Shown: positions 25,251 to 36,957, numbered from the stretch's first letter. The stretch is DNA of 64,000 nt from Proteromonas lacertae (GCA_002245135.1 NGBS01000297.1:209244-273243); one strand, 5' to 3'. The notes: a model not told the origin generated them from the sequence alone. Program-made: numbers and translations.

Positions 25251-27407
25251 ATGAGTGAGTTATTTACATGTGGTATTGATCTAGGTACAACTTTTTGTTG
25301 TTTTGCATATGAAAGAGAGGGACATCCAGTGGTTTTGCCTTATAGAATAGGAGATAGGACATTACCTTCATATGTATGTTTTAAATCTGATGAAGAAGTG
25401 AATATAGGTGATTCAGCAAAAAATAATCTGCATAATTTTCTGAAAAGGACAGTGTATGATGTAAAGAGATTAATAGGTAAAAAAATAGATGATCCAGGAG
25501 TTCAAGAAGATAGAACACATTGGGCATTTGAAGTTGATGGAGATGATGATAGAAATGCGGTTATTAATATTACTATAAATGGTAAAACCACAAAATATAC
25601 ACCTCAGCAGATTTCTTCATTTTTGTTGAAACATATGAGTGAAGAAGCAGAAACTTCTATTCCTCTAAAAAAAGATCAAATAAGATATACAATAATAACA
25701 GTCCCTGCTTATTTTAATGATAGACAAAGAAGAGCAACAATTGAAGCTGGAAAGTTAGCTGGATTGAATGTGTTAAGAGTTATTAATGAACCTACTGCAG
25801 CAGCTATTGCATATGGAGATCAATACTTACAAGATGAAAGTAAGAAAGATAGGAAAAGAATAATTTTAGTATATGATTTTGGAGGTGGAACATTTGATGT
25901 TTCAATAATTGAAGTTGGAAATAATGAAATAAATGTAATAGCAACAGGAGGAGATGATCATTTAGGAGGTGAAGATATAACAAACAATCTGTTAAAATAT
26001 TATATGAATAAGTTAAAAGAAGAAAGTGGTATTGATATATCAAACGACAATAAAAAGGTAATGAGATTGAAAAAAGCATGTGAAGAAGCAAAGAAGAATT
26101 TATCTGAAATGAATGAAACTGTTCTAATGTATGATTTGTTGGAGGATAATGATATTGATACTAATTTTACTAAATCAAAATTAATAGAAATAAATCGAGA
26201 TATTTTTGATAAAACGATTAATATTATGAAAGACACTATAAAAGAAGGAAAATTATCTAAAGAATTAATCAATGATATAGTGTTAGTTGGTGGAAGTAGT
26301 AGAATACCTGAAGTAGAAAGATTATTGCATAGTGAATTTCCTGAAGTAAAAATAAATAGAGATATAAATCCAGATGAAGCAGTAGCAATGGGAGCATCAA
26401 TATTAGCAGCTGATATATGTAGAGGAGCTGTAGAAAAACATTTTGACAATGGCTCATTTGCTTTAGTTGATGAAGATAACAATTTGATAAGTGTTATTAA
26501 TGATATTCCTCCTCCACCATCTGCTTTAAATACTACACATAGATCAACTATGAAAAGGATTGTTGCAAATGATTCTAAAAAAGAAAGTGAAGAATTAATG
26601 TCACCTGAAGTATCACCAACAGAATCTCCTCCTCAATCTCCTCCTGCAGTACTACCTCCACCTCCACCTCCACCTCCACCTCCACAATTGAATGATAATC
26701 TTCATCTTCATTTACCTATAGAAATAGATGAAAGACCAGAAGCACCTACTTCTCCAGAAGATACTTCTGAAGAATATTTGCCTATAGCAACACAATTACC
26801 AATTATAAATAATACTATTAAAGAGACATTTCCTCTTGAATTGCCAAAATACATAAATAATGCAAAGCCAAAGAGAGTAATTAGTACAATTCCATCACAT
26901 ACACCACCACCAACAAATCATGTAAAGAAGATTAAATCTCCCTTCACAACACCTTCTCCACAAATTAAAAACAAAAAGAATATAATAAAACCCAGTAATA
27001 AATATAGTAGTGGTAATAGAAAACCAAAATCAACTCATAATCATATCAAAATTAATGATGTTTTATCTCATGGAATTTGTAAAAGTACTTACAGAGAAGA
27101 AAAGAAAGTATTAGAGACAATAGTTAGAAAAAATACAAAATTGCCTTGTACTAGGACATCAAGAGCTTATCATACTACCAAAGACAACCAAAAGTTTATC
27201 AAATTCGGTTATTATGAAAGTGATGATTGTGTTCTTGAAACAGCAAACAAAATAAGGCAATGTAGAATTGATAGAATACCTCCTCATAGAGTAGGGGAAG
27301 TTGGATTTATTCATGAGCTTAGTGTTGATGAGAATCAAATTATAAATGTAAGGATATATGAGGAATCACATAAAATGCCAGATATAACAATGACGATTGT
27401 TAAATAA
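25251..27407 (+). CDS. HSP70 paralogue B: ATPase domain, long Pro-rich insert, substrate domain without lid
   Basis: I chose the ATG at 25251 (MSELFTCGIDLGTTFCC); an upstream ATG at 25182 would add a Phe-rich leader before the conserved GIDLGTT start. The product is 718 residues. The ATPase domain (1 to about 400) has all canonical loops: [42 protein letters not shown] and [12 protein letters not shown] roughly 200-residue insert contains a ten-proline run (26657-26686) and many PSP/SPP pieces. The beta substrate domain starts at about residue 600 (NDVLSHGICKST) and runs to the end; there is no helical lid. The layout matches paralogue A, 410 bases upstream, so the pair is a tandem duplication with different insert sequences. 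Confidence 0.9.
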   Translation: MSELFTCGIDLGTTFCCFAYEREGHPVVLPYRIGDRTLPSYVCFKSDEEVNIGDSAKNNLHNFLKRTVYDVKRLIGKKIDDPGVQEDRTHWAFEVDGDDDRNAVINITINGKTTKYTPQQISSFLLKHMSEEAETSIPLKKDQIRYTIITVPAYFNDRQRRATIEAGKLAGLNVLRVINEPTAAAIAYGDQYLQDESKKDRKRIILVYDFGGGTFDVSIIEVGNNEINVIATGGDDHLGGEDITNNLLKYYMNKLKEESGIDISNDNKKVMRLKKACEEAKKNLSEMNETVLMYDLLEDNDIDTNFTKSKLIEINRDIFDKTINIMKDTIKEGKLSKELINDIVLVGGSSRIPEVERLLHSEFPEVKINRDINPDEAVAMGASILAADICRGAVEKHFDNGSFALVDEDNNLISVINDIPPPPSALNTTHRSTMKRIVANDSKKESEELMSPEVSPTESPPQSPPAVLPPPPPPPPPPQLNDNLHLHLPIEIDERPEAPTSPEDTSEEYLPIATQLPIINNTIKETFPLELPKYINNAKPKRVISTIPSHTPPPTNHVKKIKSPFTTPSPQIKNKKNIIKPSNKYSSGNRKPKSTHNHIKINDVLSHGICKSTYREEKKVLETIVRKNTKLPCTRTSRAYHTTKDNQKFIKFGYYESDDCVLETANKIRQCRIDRIPPHRVGEVGFIHELSVDENQIINVRIYEESHKMPDITMTIVK
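25716..26121. repeat. 406-bp tract identical to 23351-23756 (gene conversion, copy 2)
   Basis: Second copy of the identical tract, 2,365 bases downstream and in the same reading frame. A further block of about 55 identical bases around [15 protein letters not shown] (A about 23929-23983, B about 26288-26342) may be a second small conversion patch. Confidence 0.9.
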
Positions 27408-27510
27408 TTTATACATTTATTCATCTATTTTGATAAAAATGATTTTATACAACCTTAAACACTCAAAAAACACTTTTAAATAAACTTGGCTTGATTTATC
27501 AAAATTGAAA

Positions 27511-28192
27511 ATGACTAATACCAAAGGCTATGTAACAGTACCAATCAAAGATATTCCATCGCCATCACCAACTACAGAATCTGCAGAGGAAACAGGATGT
27601 ATCAAGAGTATAGATGAAGTAGATGTCAATTGCAGTAGTCACGTTTATAAGTAAGTTTGTTTTTGTTTAAAATGATAGATTCAACTCGACTATAGTTGAT
27701 TGTATATTGATCATTCCAACTATGCTGTTTGGGACAAGAGGAGTTCCATTTTTAATTATTTATGTACTTCTATCTTATAATCAATATTTATCACTCATAT
27801 ATATCTGTTCGATGTATTATTTAAGCTTATATTTTATTTAATACAGATTAACAACAGTAGCTACTACTGAGACAATTAAAAAAGTAACAAAACGTCGAAG
27901 ACCAGATCCACAGTTATTGACACATCGTATATGGAATGTAAGAGGACTGTTGGATAATTTTGCTTTTCCTTCAGGAGATAGTGCTCAAGCTGCTGTATTT
28001 GCTGTATTTATTTCCATTGTTCGCAAAAATGTTATTTATTCAATTGTAATTCCACCATTTGCAATGCTTGGTAGAGTTTACTTCGGCTGTCATTATTTTG
28101 GTGATACTGTTATTGGAGCCCTTATTGGAGGATCTTATACATGCTTAAATTTCTATTTATATTATACAGTATTCAATGGAAAGAATTTATAA
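27511..28192 (+). CDS. PAP2-family membrane phosphatase with PSGD in place of PSGH
   Basis: Three exons, with introns at about 27651-27677 and 27814-27846, give roughly 200 residues. The three PAP2 signature blocks are visible: KKVTKRRRP (K..RP), FPSGDSAQA (motif 2) and GRVYFGCHYFGD (motif 3, R, nucleophile His and Asp kept). Hydrophobic stretches around ILIIPTML, FLIIYVLLS and VIGALIGGSYTCLNFYLYY indicate several TM helices. PAP2 enzymes dephosphorylate lipid phosphates or polyprenyl diphosphates at membranes. Motif 2 normally reads PSGH, whose His assists catalysis; here it is Asp. Some divergent PAP2 subfamilies also carry PSGD, so loss of activity is not certain. It follows HSP70 B by about 100 bases. 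Confidence 0.8.
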
Positions 28193-28280
28193 ATTGTAAA
28201 GTATGTTCATTTTGTTCATTATAAATAATAAGTAAAGCATAAATCTTAAAAAATAAATTAAACTTATTATTTTGAGAGAT

Positions 28281-29609
28281 TTACAATTTTTGTTTTGTAT
28301 TAACAAATTTATATTCTTTTAATACACCACTCTCCTTAATTACAGTATAAATATCATTAGAGACACTATTATAATCATTTACTCCTTCATCAATGTGATT
28401 TAATTCATCACTTTGAAGAAATAGTATATTTTTATCAATCAATGTCTTGAGCTTATTTTCATTATTGCTTATTGATTGTTTTATGATAATATCTTTCATT
28501 TCTTTATCAATTTCATCTTTTAGTTCTTTGAATTTATCTTTATATTGTTCTATCTTTAATTTATAATGTGACTGATAATTACTTATAGATAAATCAATTT
28601 TATCAATCACAGAGTAAATATTTGAAACTGATTTATTTGTTTCTTTGCATTTTGTTTTGACTATTTTTTCACACCAATTCCAATAGTCTTTTTCAATTGC
28701 ATTACTATATATTAATTCGTTAAAATAATTCTTACTATATACAATATATAGACATATATATATTTATACACTACTTTTAAACTATTCTCTAATTCATTTA
28801 TCATTACATTGTTATATAATAACAATATATAATTAATATTACTATTCTTTACTCCTTTGTTTTTGATTCTATCATAACAAAGTATTTCATTTTCTATTGA
28901 TGTAATTTCGTTATTCATTGTATATATTTCTTTAATTTTGAAATTAATTTGTGTAATGAGAGAATTAACATATTCTAATGTTGTGCATAACTATTTTAAT
29001 TTAATAACAATAACAATACATTCTGTTTGGGTAATTTTATTTGTGATTCTAATTTATTAACTATTGATTTCATTGATAATATTACACTTCGTGGATATAT
29101 ATCCAATCTCTAATATGTATAGAAGCAAATAATTCATACATTTGTGAGTATGGATTTGATAATGATAAAATCATTCTTTAGTTTCTATATTTAATAGAAT
29201 AACTGTATTAATACTTCGGATTTATATTCTTTATACAAATGAAATATATCTATTTCATTCAATAACCAATTTAAAAGAACAAAATCGTCCAGAGTGCTTG
29301 TACTTTCAGAAATCCAGTCAATTTCAGTCAGATAATTCCAATTAGTTAAATACATTTGTATACTATTCTGTAGATCTTTTAATGATAATTCTAGTTTTAT
29401 TGATGTATCTCTAGTAATTTTTGAAACAATTATTAAAACAGCTTTCTTCAATGTATTTTTCTTAATATAAAAATAAGAAATGATACTGAATCTGGCAAAT
29501 TTGCACTTCCTTGTCTGATAAATTCCGAAGATAAACCACAATCGAATATTTCATTTGTAATTTTAGCTACAAATCTCAATATTTCACTAATAGATTGTTT
29601 TTGAGACAT
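28281..29609 (-). CDS. Unknown helical protein
   Basis: The ATG at 29609 begins MSQKQSISEILRFVAKITNE. An intron at about 29465-29490 joins to KNTLKKAVLIIVSK. Further short introns lead through several exons to a stop at 28281 (end KFVNTKQKL). The sequence is charged and mostly predicted helical (DLQNSIQMYLTNWNYL, ELKDEIDKEMKDIIIKQS), in style like the rod regions of the giant HSP70-like genes nearby, but with no ATPase domain. I do not recognise a family. It is divergent from the Glu-rich gene at 29695, with 85 bases between. Exon borders in the middle (28620-29190) are uncertain. Confidence 0.55.
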
Positions 29610-29670
29610 TAAAACAATCCCAAAACAACAGAAATGAAATGTTATAAAAATTCAAATCTAATTTGCATAA

Positions 29671-29688
29671 CCGTTTTTTTAAACGGTT
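29671..29688. promoter_or_regulatory. Palindrome in a divergent promoter
   Basis: ACCGTTT / AAACGGT form a near-perfect inverted repeat about seven bases before the ATG at 29695 and about 60 bases before the divergent ATG at 29609. The position suggests a regulatory or transcript-start structure. Confidence 0.35.
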
Positions 29689-29694
29689 TAAAAA

Positions 29695-32583
29695 ATGTCT
29701 TCTTATTCACGACGTAATGGTCAAAAGAAACAGAAACAACCAGGTATATATTTGTATTATGATTATATTTAATTATGCATAGAGTATGTGTCTAGACCTA
29801 AAATACAATACACTAAACCTGAAGCATCTAAATTTACTACCCACAAACCAAATAATTTAGAACCTGAAGAGCTAACCAAAAAAGTACCCTACGCTCCATC
29901 CCCCATTGTAACTAAATCAGCAAAAACAGTTCCAATTGCGCAACCTCCTATGAGTCCTCCACCACCAGGTGTAGCATCAATAAATAGAAGTAGAATTCAA
30001 ACTCCACAAAAACCTAATGAAATATCTTCACCAACACCAACCAAATCAATATCTTCTATATCAGATTTACAATCGCATAATATATCTACACAAACTACAT
30101 CACACACATCCTCTCCAGTTCATTCAGAAAATAGTATAAACAAAGAAAGTGAAGAAAAAATTGTAGAATCAACATCAATAGAAATTGGAATACAGACAGA
30201 AGGTACACCAGTAGAAAGTCCTACAAAAGAAGTAGAAGAAGAGGAGGAACATAAAGAAGAAGAAGAACAACAACAACAAATAGTTGAAAATGAAGTGAAA
30301 GAAGAATCAAAAGAGATGAATAATGAAGTAGCTTGTCAAACCGAAGAGATTAATGTAAATGATGAAATAAAGAAAGAAGAAGAAGAAGAAGAAACAAAGG
30401 AAGAAGAAAATAAAGATGAAGAAGTTGTAGAAGAAGAGAAGAAAGAAGAAGAAGAAGAAATAACAGTAAATGAAGAAACAGAAGAAGTGAGTAATGATAT
30501 TGCTTGTCAAACTGAAGAATTACCATTAAATGATGACGTAAATAAAGAAGAAGAAGAAACTCAACAACAACAACAACAACAACAGGAGGAGGAAGAAGAA
30601 GTAATTGAAGATGAATTTGAAGAAGAAGAAGAAGATAACAATAATGAAATTGGTATTCAAACTGAAGATATTATACCACCAACATCTCCACAATCTGAAA
30701 TTCAAGAGAAGCAACAAGTAGATGATAATGTTCAACATCCCAATAGTGCTCCAGTACTATATAATAATAATAATAATGAAATATCATTGAATAATAATGC
30801 TGATGAAGATAGCAAGATATTTATAACAGAACAATCCAATGAAACATCGAATGAATCGTATGAAGAGAAAGCTGTGAATGAAGAATATAATATTCAAGTA
30901 ATAACACAATTGGAAGATGAAGTAAGAAAAGAGATTGAAAATAAAATAGAAGACGAAGAATATGATAATGAAGAAGAGTTTGAAGATGATAATGAAAAGA
31001 AAGAAGAAGAAGAAGTAGTAGAAAATAAGAACAAATATATAGAAAGATTAAAGAAAACAAGAGAAGAAGAAAAAGTAAAAGAATCTCCTAATAAGCGAAG
31101 AAGAATAAAGAATAATAAACCACCAGTCTCTCCAATATCATCTGAAACAAATACAAATACAAAAACCAAACAACAAATTAGTAACAACAGCAAAAAGGGT
31201 CAAGAATCACCAAAACAACTAATAAAGAGATTACAAAGAGAGAAAAGAGAAAGAGAAGAAAGATTAAAGAAAGTTCATGATAAAGAAATCGAATCATTAT
31301 TGGAATGGTCAAATAAAGCACACGAAGAGATGGAAGCAAGAGAAAAATTAGTAAAATCAGAAAGAGAAAAACAGATGATAGAAAAACAACAAAAAATAAT
31401 AGAAAAGAAGATAAAAGAAGCTGAAACAATTGCTGAATTAAGAACAAAAGCAAGAGAGGTGATTGCAAATCAAGATAATTATTTATATAAGAAGAAAGAA
31501 AAAGAATATAGAGAGAAAGAACAGAAAGAATTTGAAGAAAAGATGAGAATAGCTGAAGAACAAAGACATCAAGAATTATACACAATCCCATTAGATACAT
31601 ATTTAGAAGAACATGAGAAAGTATTAAAAGAGAATGAAGAGAAGTTAAAAACAAAAGAAAAACCAAAAAGACAACTGAATTATGAACCTGTTCCAGCTTA
31701 TCGTGGTAGATTATACAATAAAGTATTAAAGGAAGAACAAAGAAAACAAGAAGAATTAAAGAACGAAATGGAAAGAATACAAAAGAACAAAGAATTGGTA
31801 GAAAAGAAAAAGAAAGAAGATGAAGAAAGAAGAAAGAAATTTAAACCAAAAGTAAGTCCAAGGCTTCAAAATGAATTACAATACAATATAGCAACATTAG
31901 AACATCACTCAATATTGAAGGATGTTGATCCTGATATGATTCAAAGTAAAGTAGAAGAAAGACCTTGGAGGAATAAACCATTATTAGATTTCAATCCATT
32001 ACCACCTGGTCCACCCAAAGAAGAAACTGAAATAGAAAGAAAAGAAAGATTGGAAAGACAATATATTCAAGAAAAGAAAAGAGCAAATATGTACATACGA
32101 AGTGGATTTGTTAAAGCTGAAGATTTTGATGAATCTGGTAATAATGATAATAATATTTTATCATCATTAGTTAGTCATAAATCATCCAAAATCAGTTTTA
32201 AAGATAAATCACCCCTTCATAAACAAAGACATTTAAAGAAGGAAATATTTAATGATGGATTTGATGATGATGATGAATATTATACTGAAGATACTCCTGA
32301 AGTTGATCTTCCTGAACCAAATTATGAAGATAATGATGATGAAGAAGTATCACCTAAAGGAAAGCATCACCATCGTCATCATCACAAACATCATCATAAA
32401 CATAGAAATGTTGATAAACAGAATGAAGGAGAAGAAGGTGAAAGTGCTGAAAAGCCTGTTGATGAATCTGTGAAGAAGATTCACAGAGAGATTCAGAAAA
32501 GCCCAATTGTTCAACAGTTGAAGGAGAATAAAGTGGTAGAAGAAGGGGAAGAGTTTGGCGAAGATGAATTCAATGAAGAGTAG
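29695..32583 (+). CDS. Large Glu/Lys-rich coiled-coil protein, possibly cytoskeletal
   Basis: A short first exon (MSSYSRRNGQKKQKQP) and an intron (29743-29781) lead to a 930-residue exon. Residues 1-150 are Pro/Ser/Thr-rich. The next 250 are acidic, with poly-Glu and poly-Gln blocks punctuated by a repeated motif of the form (A/G)-(C/I)-QT-E (IGIQTEG, VACQTEE, IACQTEE, IGIQTED). A long basic coiled coil follows, then a conserved-looking block with NYEPVPAYRGRLYNKVLKEE and KPKVSPRLQNEL, vaguely like FAM161-type microtubule proteins. The C-terminus has an HH-rich patch (HHHRHHHKHHHKH style, 32365-32400) and an acidic end. Microtubule or ciliary association is a guess from composition only. Confidence 0.75.
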
Positions 32584-32764
32584 TTGTTATTGTTCATTCT
32601 TTTTTGTTTAGTTTCTCATTTATTGTAAATCTATTTAATATGTTAATTATTTTTATATTTTCATTTTTAATCTGTTGTTTATATTACTGTAAAAAAAACT
32701 TCCCAAACCAAAACATAAATCAAGCGTGGCTACACTATTAAATACATTATTCATTTGTTTTAGA

Positions 32765-33525
32765 TTAGGTTGTTAAACATATATCAATATCACCTTGGTA
32801 GTCTAAAAGCCTATTTATATTTTGTGTTAAATACTCTGATTCTAGTTGTAACTGTGAAATACTTGGATGTTCTATCAATTTTACGGTTTTCTTCCAAATG
32901 TTATTACTATTTAGTTGTTGTGTGGCGAATCTTTCACCATTTGAATCACCTAATGACAATACGTGTACTTTGTTTAACTTGGCTAATCTACTCACCTCAA
33001 TCTGGAATGCATTACGTTTCCAATCAAGAGGATTTGGACACATTCTTTCATATTGTGAACGTGCTGATATTATCCTAACATCTTCTAGATACTGTACTAA
33101 GTTTGGATAGAACTTTCTACAACTAAGCTCCACCCATCCTGTTTCAGCATTTGTAATTATTACTACAGATCCTAATGTTTTTAGTGTTGTTACCAATGAT
33201 ATGGCTGAGGCTTCTGCTATCTTTAAATCATCACTGATGTTATCAGGTAGTACTTCTGGGTAAGTTAGTGTAATTCCGTGTGTAACTAAAAGGCTACTAC
33301 ATAGAATTGTGTCATCCCAGTCTAATAATATTACTAGGGTAAATAGAATTTAAAACTCTTACAATTAGTAGTAGTATCTTCATTATCTTCTTCCTGTTGA
33401 TTTTGACTTTCAGTTGTGATATCAATAATCTCTTGTGGTTTTTCTACAGCAATTGAACCGCTCATAACGACAGCTATACCAAGAATAAAAACAAAAAAAA
33501 GAAAGGGAGTGAGAGTTATAAACAT
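32765..33525 (-). CDS. HAD-like hydrolase with an N-terminal membrane anchor
   Basis: The ATG at 33525 gives MFITLTPFLFFVFILGIAVV, a signal anchor, then an acidic spacer. An intron (about 33336-33363) joins to LILLDWDDTIL, a HAD motif I (DxD). Next are IITNAETGWVELSC (motif II region) and ISARSQYERMCPNPLDWKRN, typical of a protist HAD-like group with SARS.(Y/F)E and WK. SLGDSNGE supplies the acidic motif. The product is about 240 residues and ends at 32765. HAD enzymes are mostly phosphatases; the substrate is unknown. The membrane anchor implies action at an organelle or the cell surface. Confidence 0.7.
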
Positions 33526-33623
33526 TGGAAACGTAAAATTTTAAAACATATAAAAATCCTATTTAATTTTCAAAAATTGTCCCATCTTCAAATATTTGTC
33601 AACTGAAACACGACTTTCGTAAT

Positions 33624-35876
33624 TTACTGAAACGAGTCTTTTTTAAATATCTCGATTTCTTCATCATACTCTTTCTTCAGCAGTTCCAAAGATGTCTGAA
33701 TAAATACAAAATAGTATATACTTTGTAGTAGAAGTCATCATAGTTCTGTAACACACTTGATGAATCACTTAAGATGGGTATTTCAGTCTCTTCTTGTGGC
33801 TGATAGAATATTCTGTTGTACTCTGGAGTTTTCTACTCAAAAATATTAAGAACTGTCATACTCGACATATCTGATTGAAAGTATCTTCAAATTTATCAAT
33901 TATGTCTATCCTTTGAAGTGACATCAACTTATGTCTATAGAATTTCTTCCTTTTAGAAGGTGCCGGACTCATTGTCACCCTATGACATTAAGAAATGTAT
34001 ATTTATACTTTTGTACAGATTCTACTGCTCTATTAATGTCATCTAAATAACTGAAATCAGATTTTTGCGAAAGATATGATCTTAATGAAGATTTTCTTGA
34101 TACGATATTACTTGTGTCATTAGAATAACTAGGATTCTCACTATCCGTTTCATATTCACTCTGCTGTTGTTGGTACAGTTTTATATCATTAACTATATCA
34201 TCAAAGCTAATTACTTCAGCTTTGAAGGTATTATCATTACTAGCTTGTTGTTGTAATTGTAATAATGATGGTGGTGAAGGAGGTGAATCATTAATTGGAT
34301 TCTGAAGCGGAGATGGTGAAAATAGTGGTGTTGCTGGAGGCGGTGGTGGAGATGGTGTTTCTATCGATCTACCTACAGTACTAGGTGATGAAGATGATGA
34401 TGACAAAGATTTTTGTTGTGTAAAATCAATTAATTTCGGTTGAAGTGTTTTTCTCAACATAGACATTGGACTATTTGATCTTTTATTCGTATTACTTTCA
34501 ACACTATTTCTTCTATATTTAGAATTACCATTACCATTACTGTTAAACTTATACATGGATTTTGATTCTTCTCTTACAATTGGTTGAGTTGACATTGTTT
34601 CAAATGAACTTACATCACTTTTCAACGGCATTCTTTTACTATTACCATTATCTTGTTGTTGTTGTTGTCTTCTTGCCATATCTGCTGCAGCTCTAATTAA
34701 TGAAGAATCTACAGTATTGGTAGATATACTTTCACTATTAAATCTTGATACTCTTGGATTATGCGTATTGGGATTTGTACCAGCTCTTAATGCCATTGAA
34801 ACTGTAATAAACCCTCTTACTGGAGCATCACCTGCACATTTCTTATTGAGAGCATATACTTTCGGTTTGATTGTACATTCAGTTTTCTATAATAATAATA
34901 AATATATAAATATATATAAATACAAATAATCCTAATGGAAATACAACTTGTCCTAGATATGGCTGATTAGTAAATCTATCTATATTATTCACATCTATAA
35001 TTATCTGACCTGCCAAAGTACCTCCATCTATTTCACATGGTATTTTTAATGGAAATTCAAATAATGCATTTAATACTGGATTTGTACCATGATAAATCTT
35101 TGATTTCTTTCTTATTTCCTTCTCACATGCTCTACTCAAAGTTACATAAAACACTGGTTCTAAATGATCATAATCTATATGTTTTTCATCTTTTAGATCA
35201 TTTGCTTCTGAGATATATACCATTATTTTGCCTGGTCGATTTCCTGTTCGTATATCATACAACACCATATCAGGAGGATCTGCACCAAATTTCTCAAGTG
35301 TTATATTATCATTAATCATGGGAGTTGGTTTAATAATTGCACTTCTATATAACAATAACAATAATATATATATTTATATACTGTGATAAATCTCTAGTAA
35401 CTTTATTATGTTTTTTACCACTTCCTACTGGATGTGGATTTGGTGGTTTTCTATAATAATAACATAAATATGAAAATAATGAAATACATTCTACTGGGTG
35501 ATGGTGTAACTGAAGCAATAACTGGACTACTACCACCTGATGATCTTGGCAGTGGTTGTGTTGCTAATAAACTATCAGTCATTCTCATTGTACTAGCGAA
35601 TTTCATATTTCGAGGTAATCTTGATTCTTTTGGTTGAGATATAGGTTTGACTGAGCTTGATCTCTTTTTCCTATTCTTTCTAATACTTGGAGATAGTGCT
35701 TGTGATAATCTGTTGTTATAATCATTCGAATTTGTTAAAAAGTTGTATAATTTCTAAAAATAATATATCAAATAAATATAATAAAAATACATCAATTTGT
35801 TTCACTTTCTGTTGGACTAAACTATCAACAAAATCAGCTGCATTTGAATCATCAACTAATTTAAGTATAAATCAAA

Positions 35877-35910
<34 letters not shown>

Positions 35911-36957
35911 TAGGAGTTGTATCAATAAGATCAATTGTATCTCTTATTTGGTTAATTAATCCTTTTCCTTTCTCAGATTTCATTCTACTTCTTACTCTAT
36001 ATCCTAACACTAATGCTAATATCAAATCACTTTTTTGAGTTATTACATTATTATTATTATCTTCTGGAGGAGGAGGAGGTGGTGGTGGAGTATCATTCAT
36101 TGAAGACTTTCTTGATTGATTTTGAGGAGTATAGGCTTCATTTATGGAGGATTTTCTTGATTGATTTTGTGGTGTAAATGGTTCATTCAATGAAGATTTC
36201 CTGGAAGAATTCAGTGGAGTAATAGTGTCATTTATAGATGATTTTCTAGAAGGATTTAATGGTGAAGATATATGAGGAATATTACTATTAAACAGTAATT
36301 GATTTTCTATTGAACGTAATATTGGTGAAGTATATAAACTAGAATTTGCATTGGGAGGTAAAGGTTGAAATAGAGGTGAATGCGAATCAGATCGAAATGA
36401 TACAGCTGGTGAATCTGATGGAGGTAATGGTGGAGGCCTTTTTCTGTGATATTGAATTTTCTATAGCAAATATAACTGTAAGATTTATACTATAATAAAA
36501 CTTTTTACAATGTGTATTGAATGTAAGAATTTTGACAGTTCATTCCTCATTCTATGATGCTTGAACTAATTATCAATAATTTTATAAATTATACACTTCT
36601 TTGTATGATTTTTATAGAATTTATTCTTTTAGGAGATGGAGGCTTCAAAGATTTCATCTTTTCAGCTACTAAACGTCTTAATTCAGTAATTTCTTTTTTA
36701 CTAAAACTTAATAGATGTATTTCATATACTGTTTTTCTTCTTTTTGTTTCTTTAGTTTATTTTCTATCTTAATAGCTTGAAATTTATATTCTAAACAAGT
36801 AGATTTTGTTAAAAGATCTTCATCAGTTATATTGCATTGGCATGCTACATTCTGATGTTCAGGAAAATGATAATCCTAATAAAATAGAAAGATCTTCATT
36901 GTATCATACAAATATCACAGACATATTTTTCTTTTTCAAAAATAGATTCGTTTTCAT
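33624..36957 (-). CDS. C2-domain protein with RKSS phospho-motif repeats and Ser/Pro-rich tail
   Basis: The ATG at 36957 starts MKTNLFLKKKNMSVIF. Exons then give a Cys-containing segment (CQCNITDEDL), a charged coil, Ser/Pro text, and four tandem repeats of about 14 residues built around SRKSS(I/L/M)N (about 36070-36260). After a poly-Pro stretch comes a C2-like domain at about 34935-35345 (GKIMVYISEANDL, IYHGTNPVLNALFEFPL). A low-complexity tail follows. An in-frame intron (about 33980-34008) joins the tail to a last segment MSPAPSKRKKFYRHKLMS, which runs to TAA at 33624. That segment could instead be a separate small gene. C2 domains bind membranes, often with calcium. Start-to-start distance to the carbonic anhydrase gene is 35 bases. 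Confidence 0.6.
35877..35908. repeat. AT dinucleotide microsatellite in an intron
   Basis: About sixteen AT units lie within an intron of the C2-domain gene. Similar AT tracts occur in introns near 39738-39765, 40805-40832 and 41158-41174, in the second giant gene. Confidence 0.8.

Noticed and set aside
23439-26091. Two identical 95-codon open frames on the minus strand (23439-23726 and 25804-26091)
   Set aside because: They lie antisense inside the identical 406-bp tract of the HSP70 paralogues; their identity follows from gene conversion, and composition is a Leu-rich shadow.
30307-31666. Several Phe/Leu-rich open frames on the minus strand
   Set aside because: They are the complement of Glu/Lys-rich coding sequence (GAA repeats read as TTC) of the 29695-32583 gene.
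33624-33972. Separate small three-exon gene starting at 33972
   Set aside because: An in-frame intron joins it to the upstream C2-domain gene, so a terminal exon is the simpler reading; independence is not excluded.
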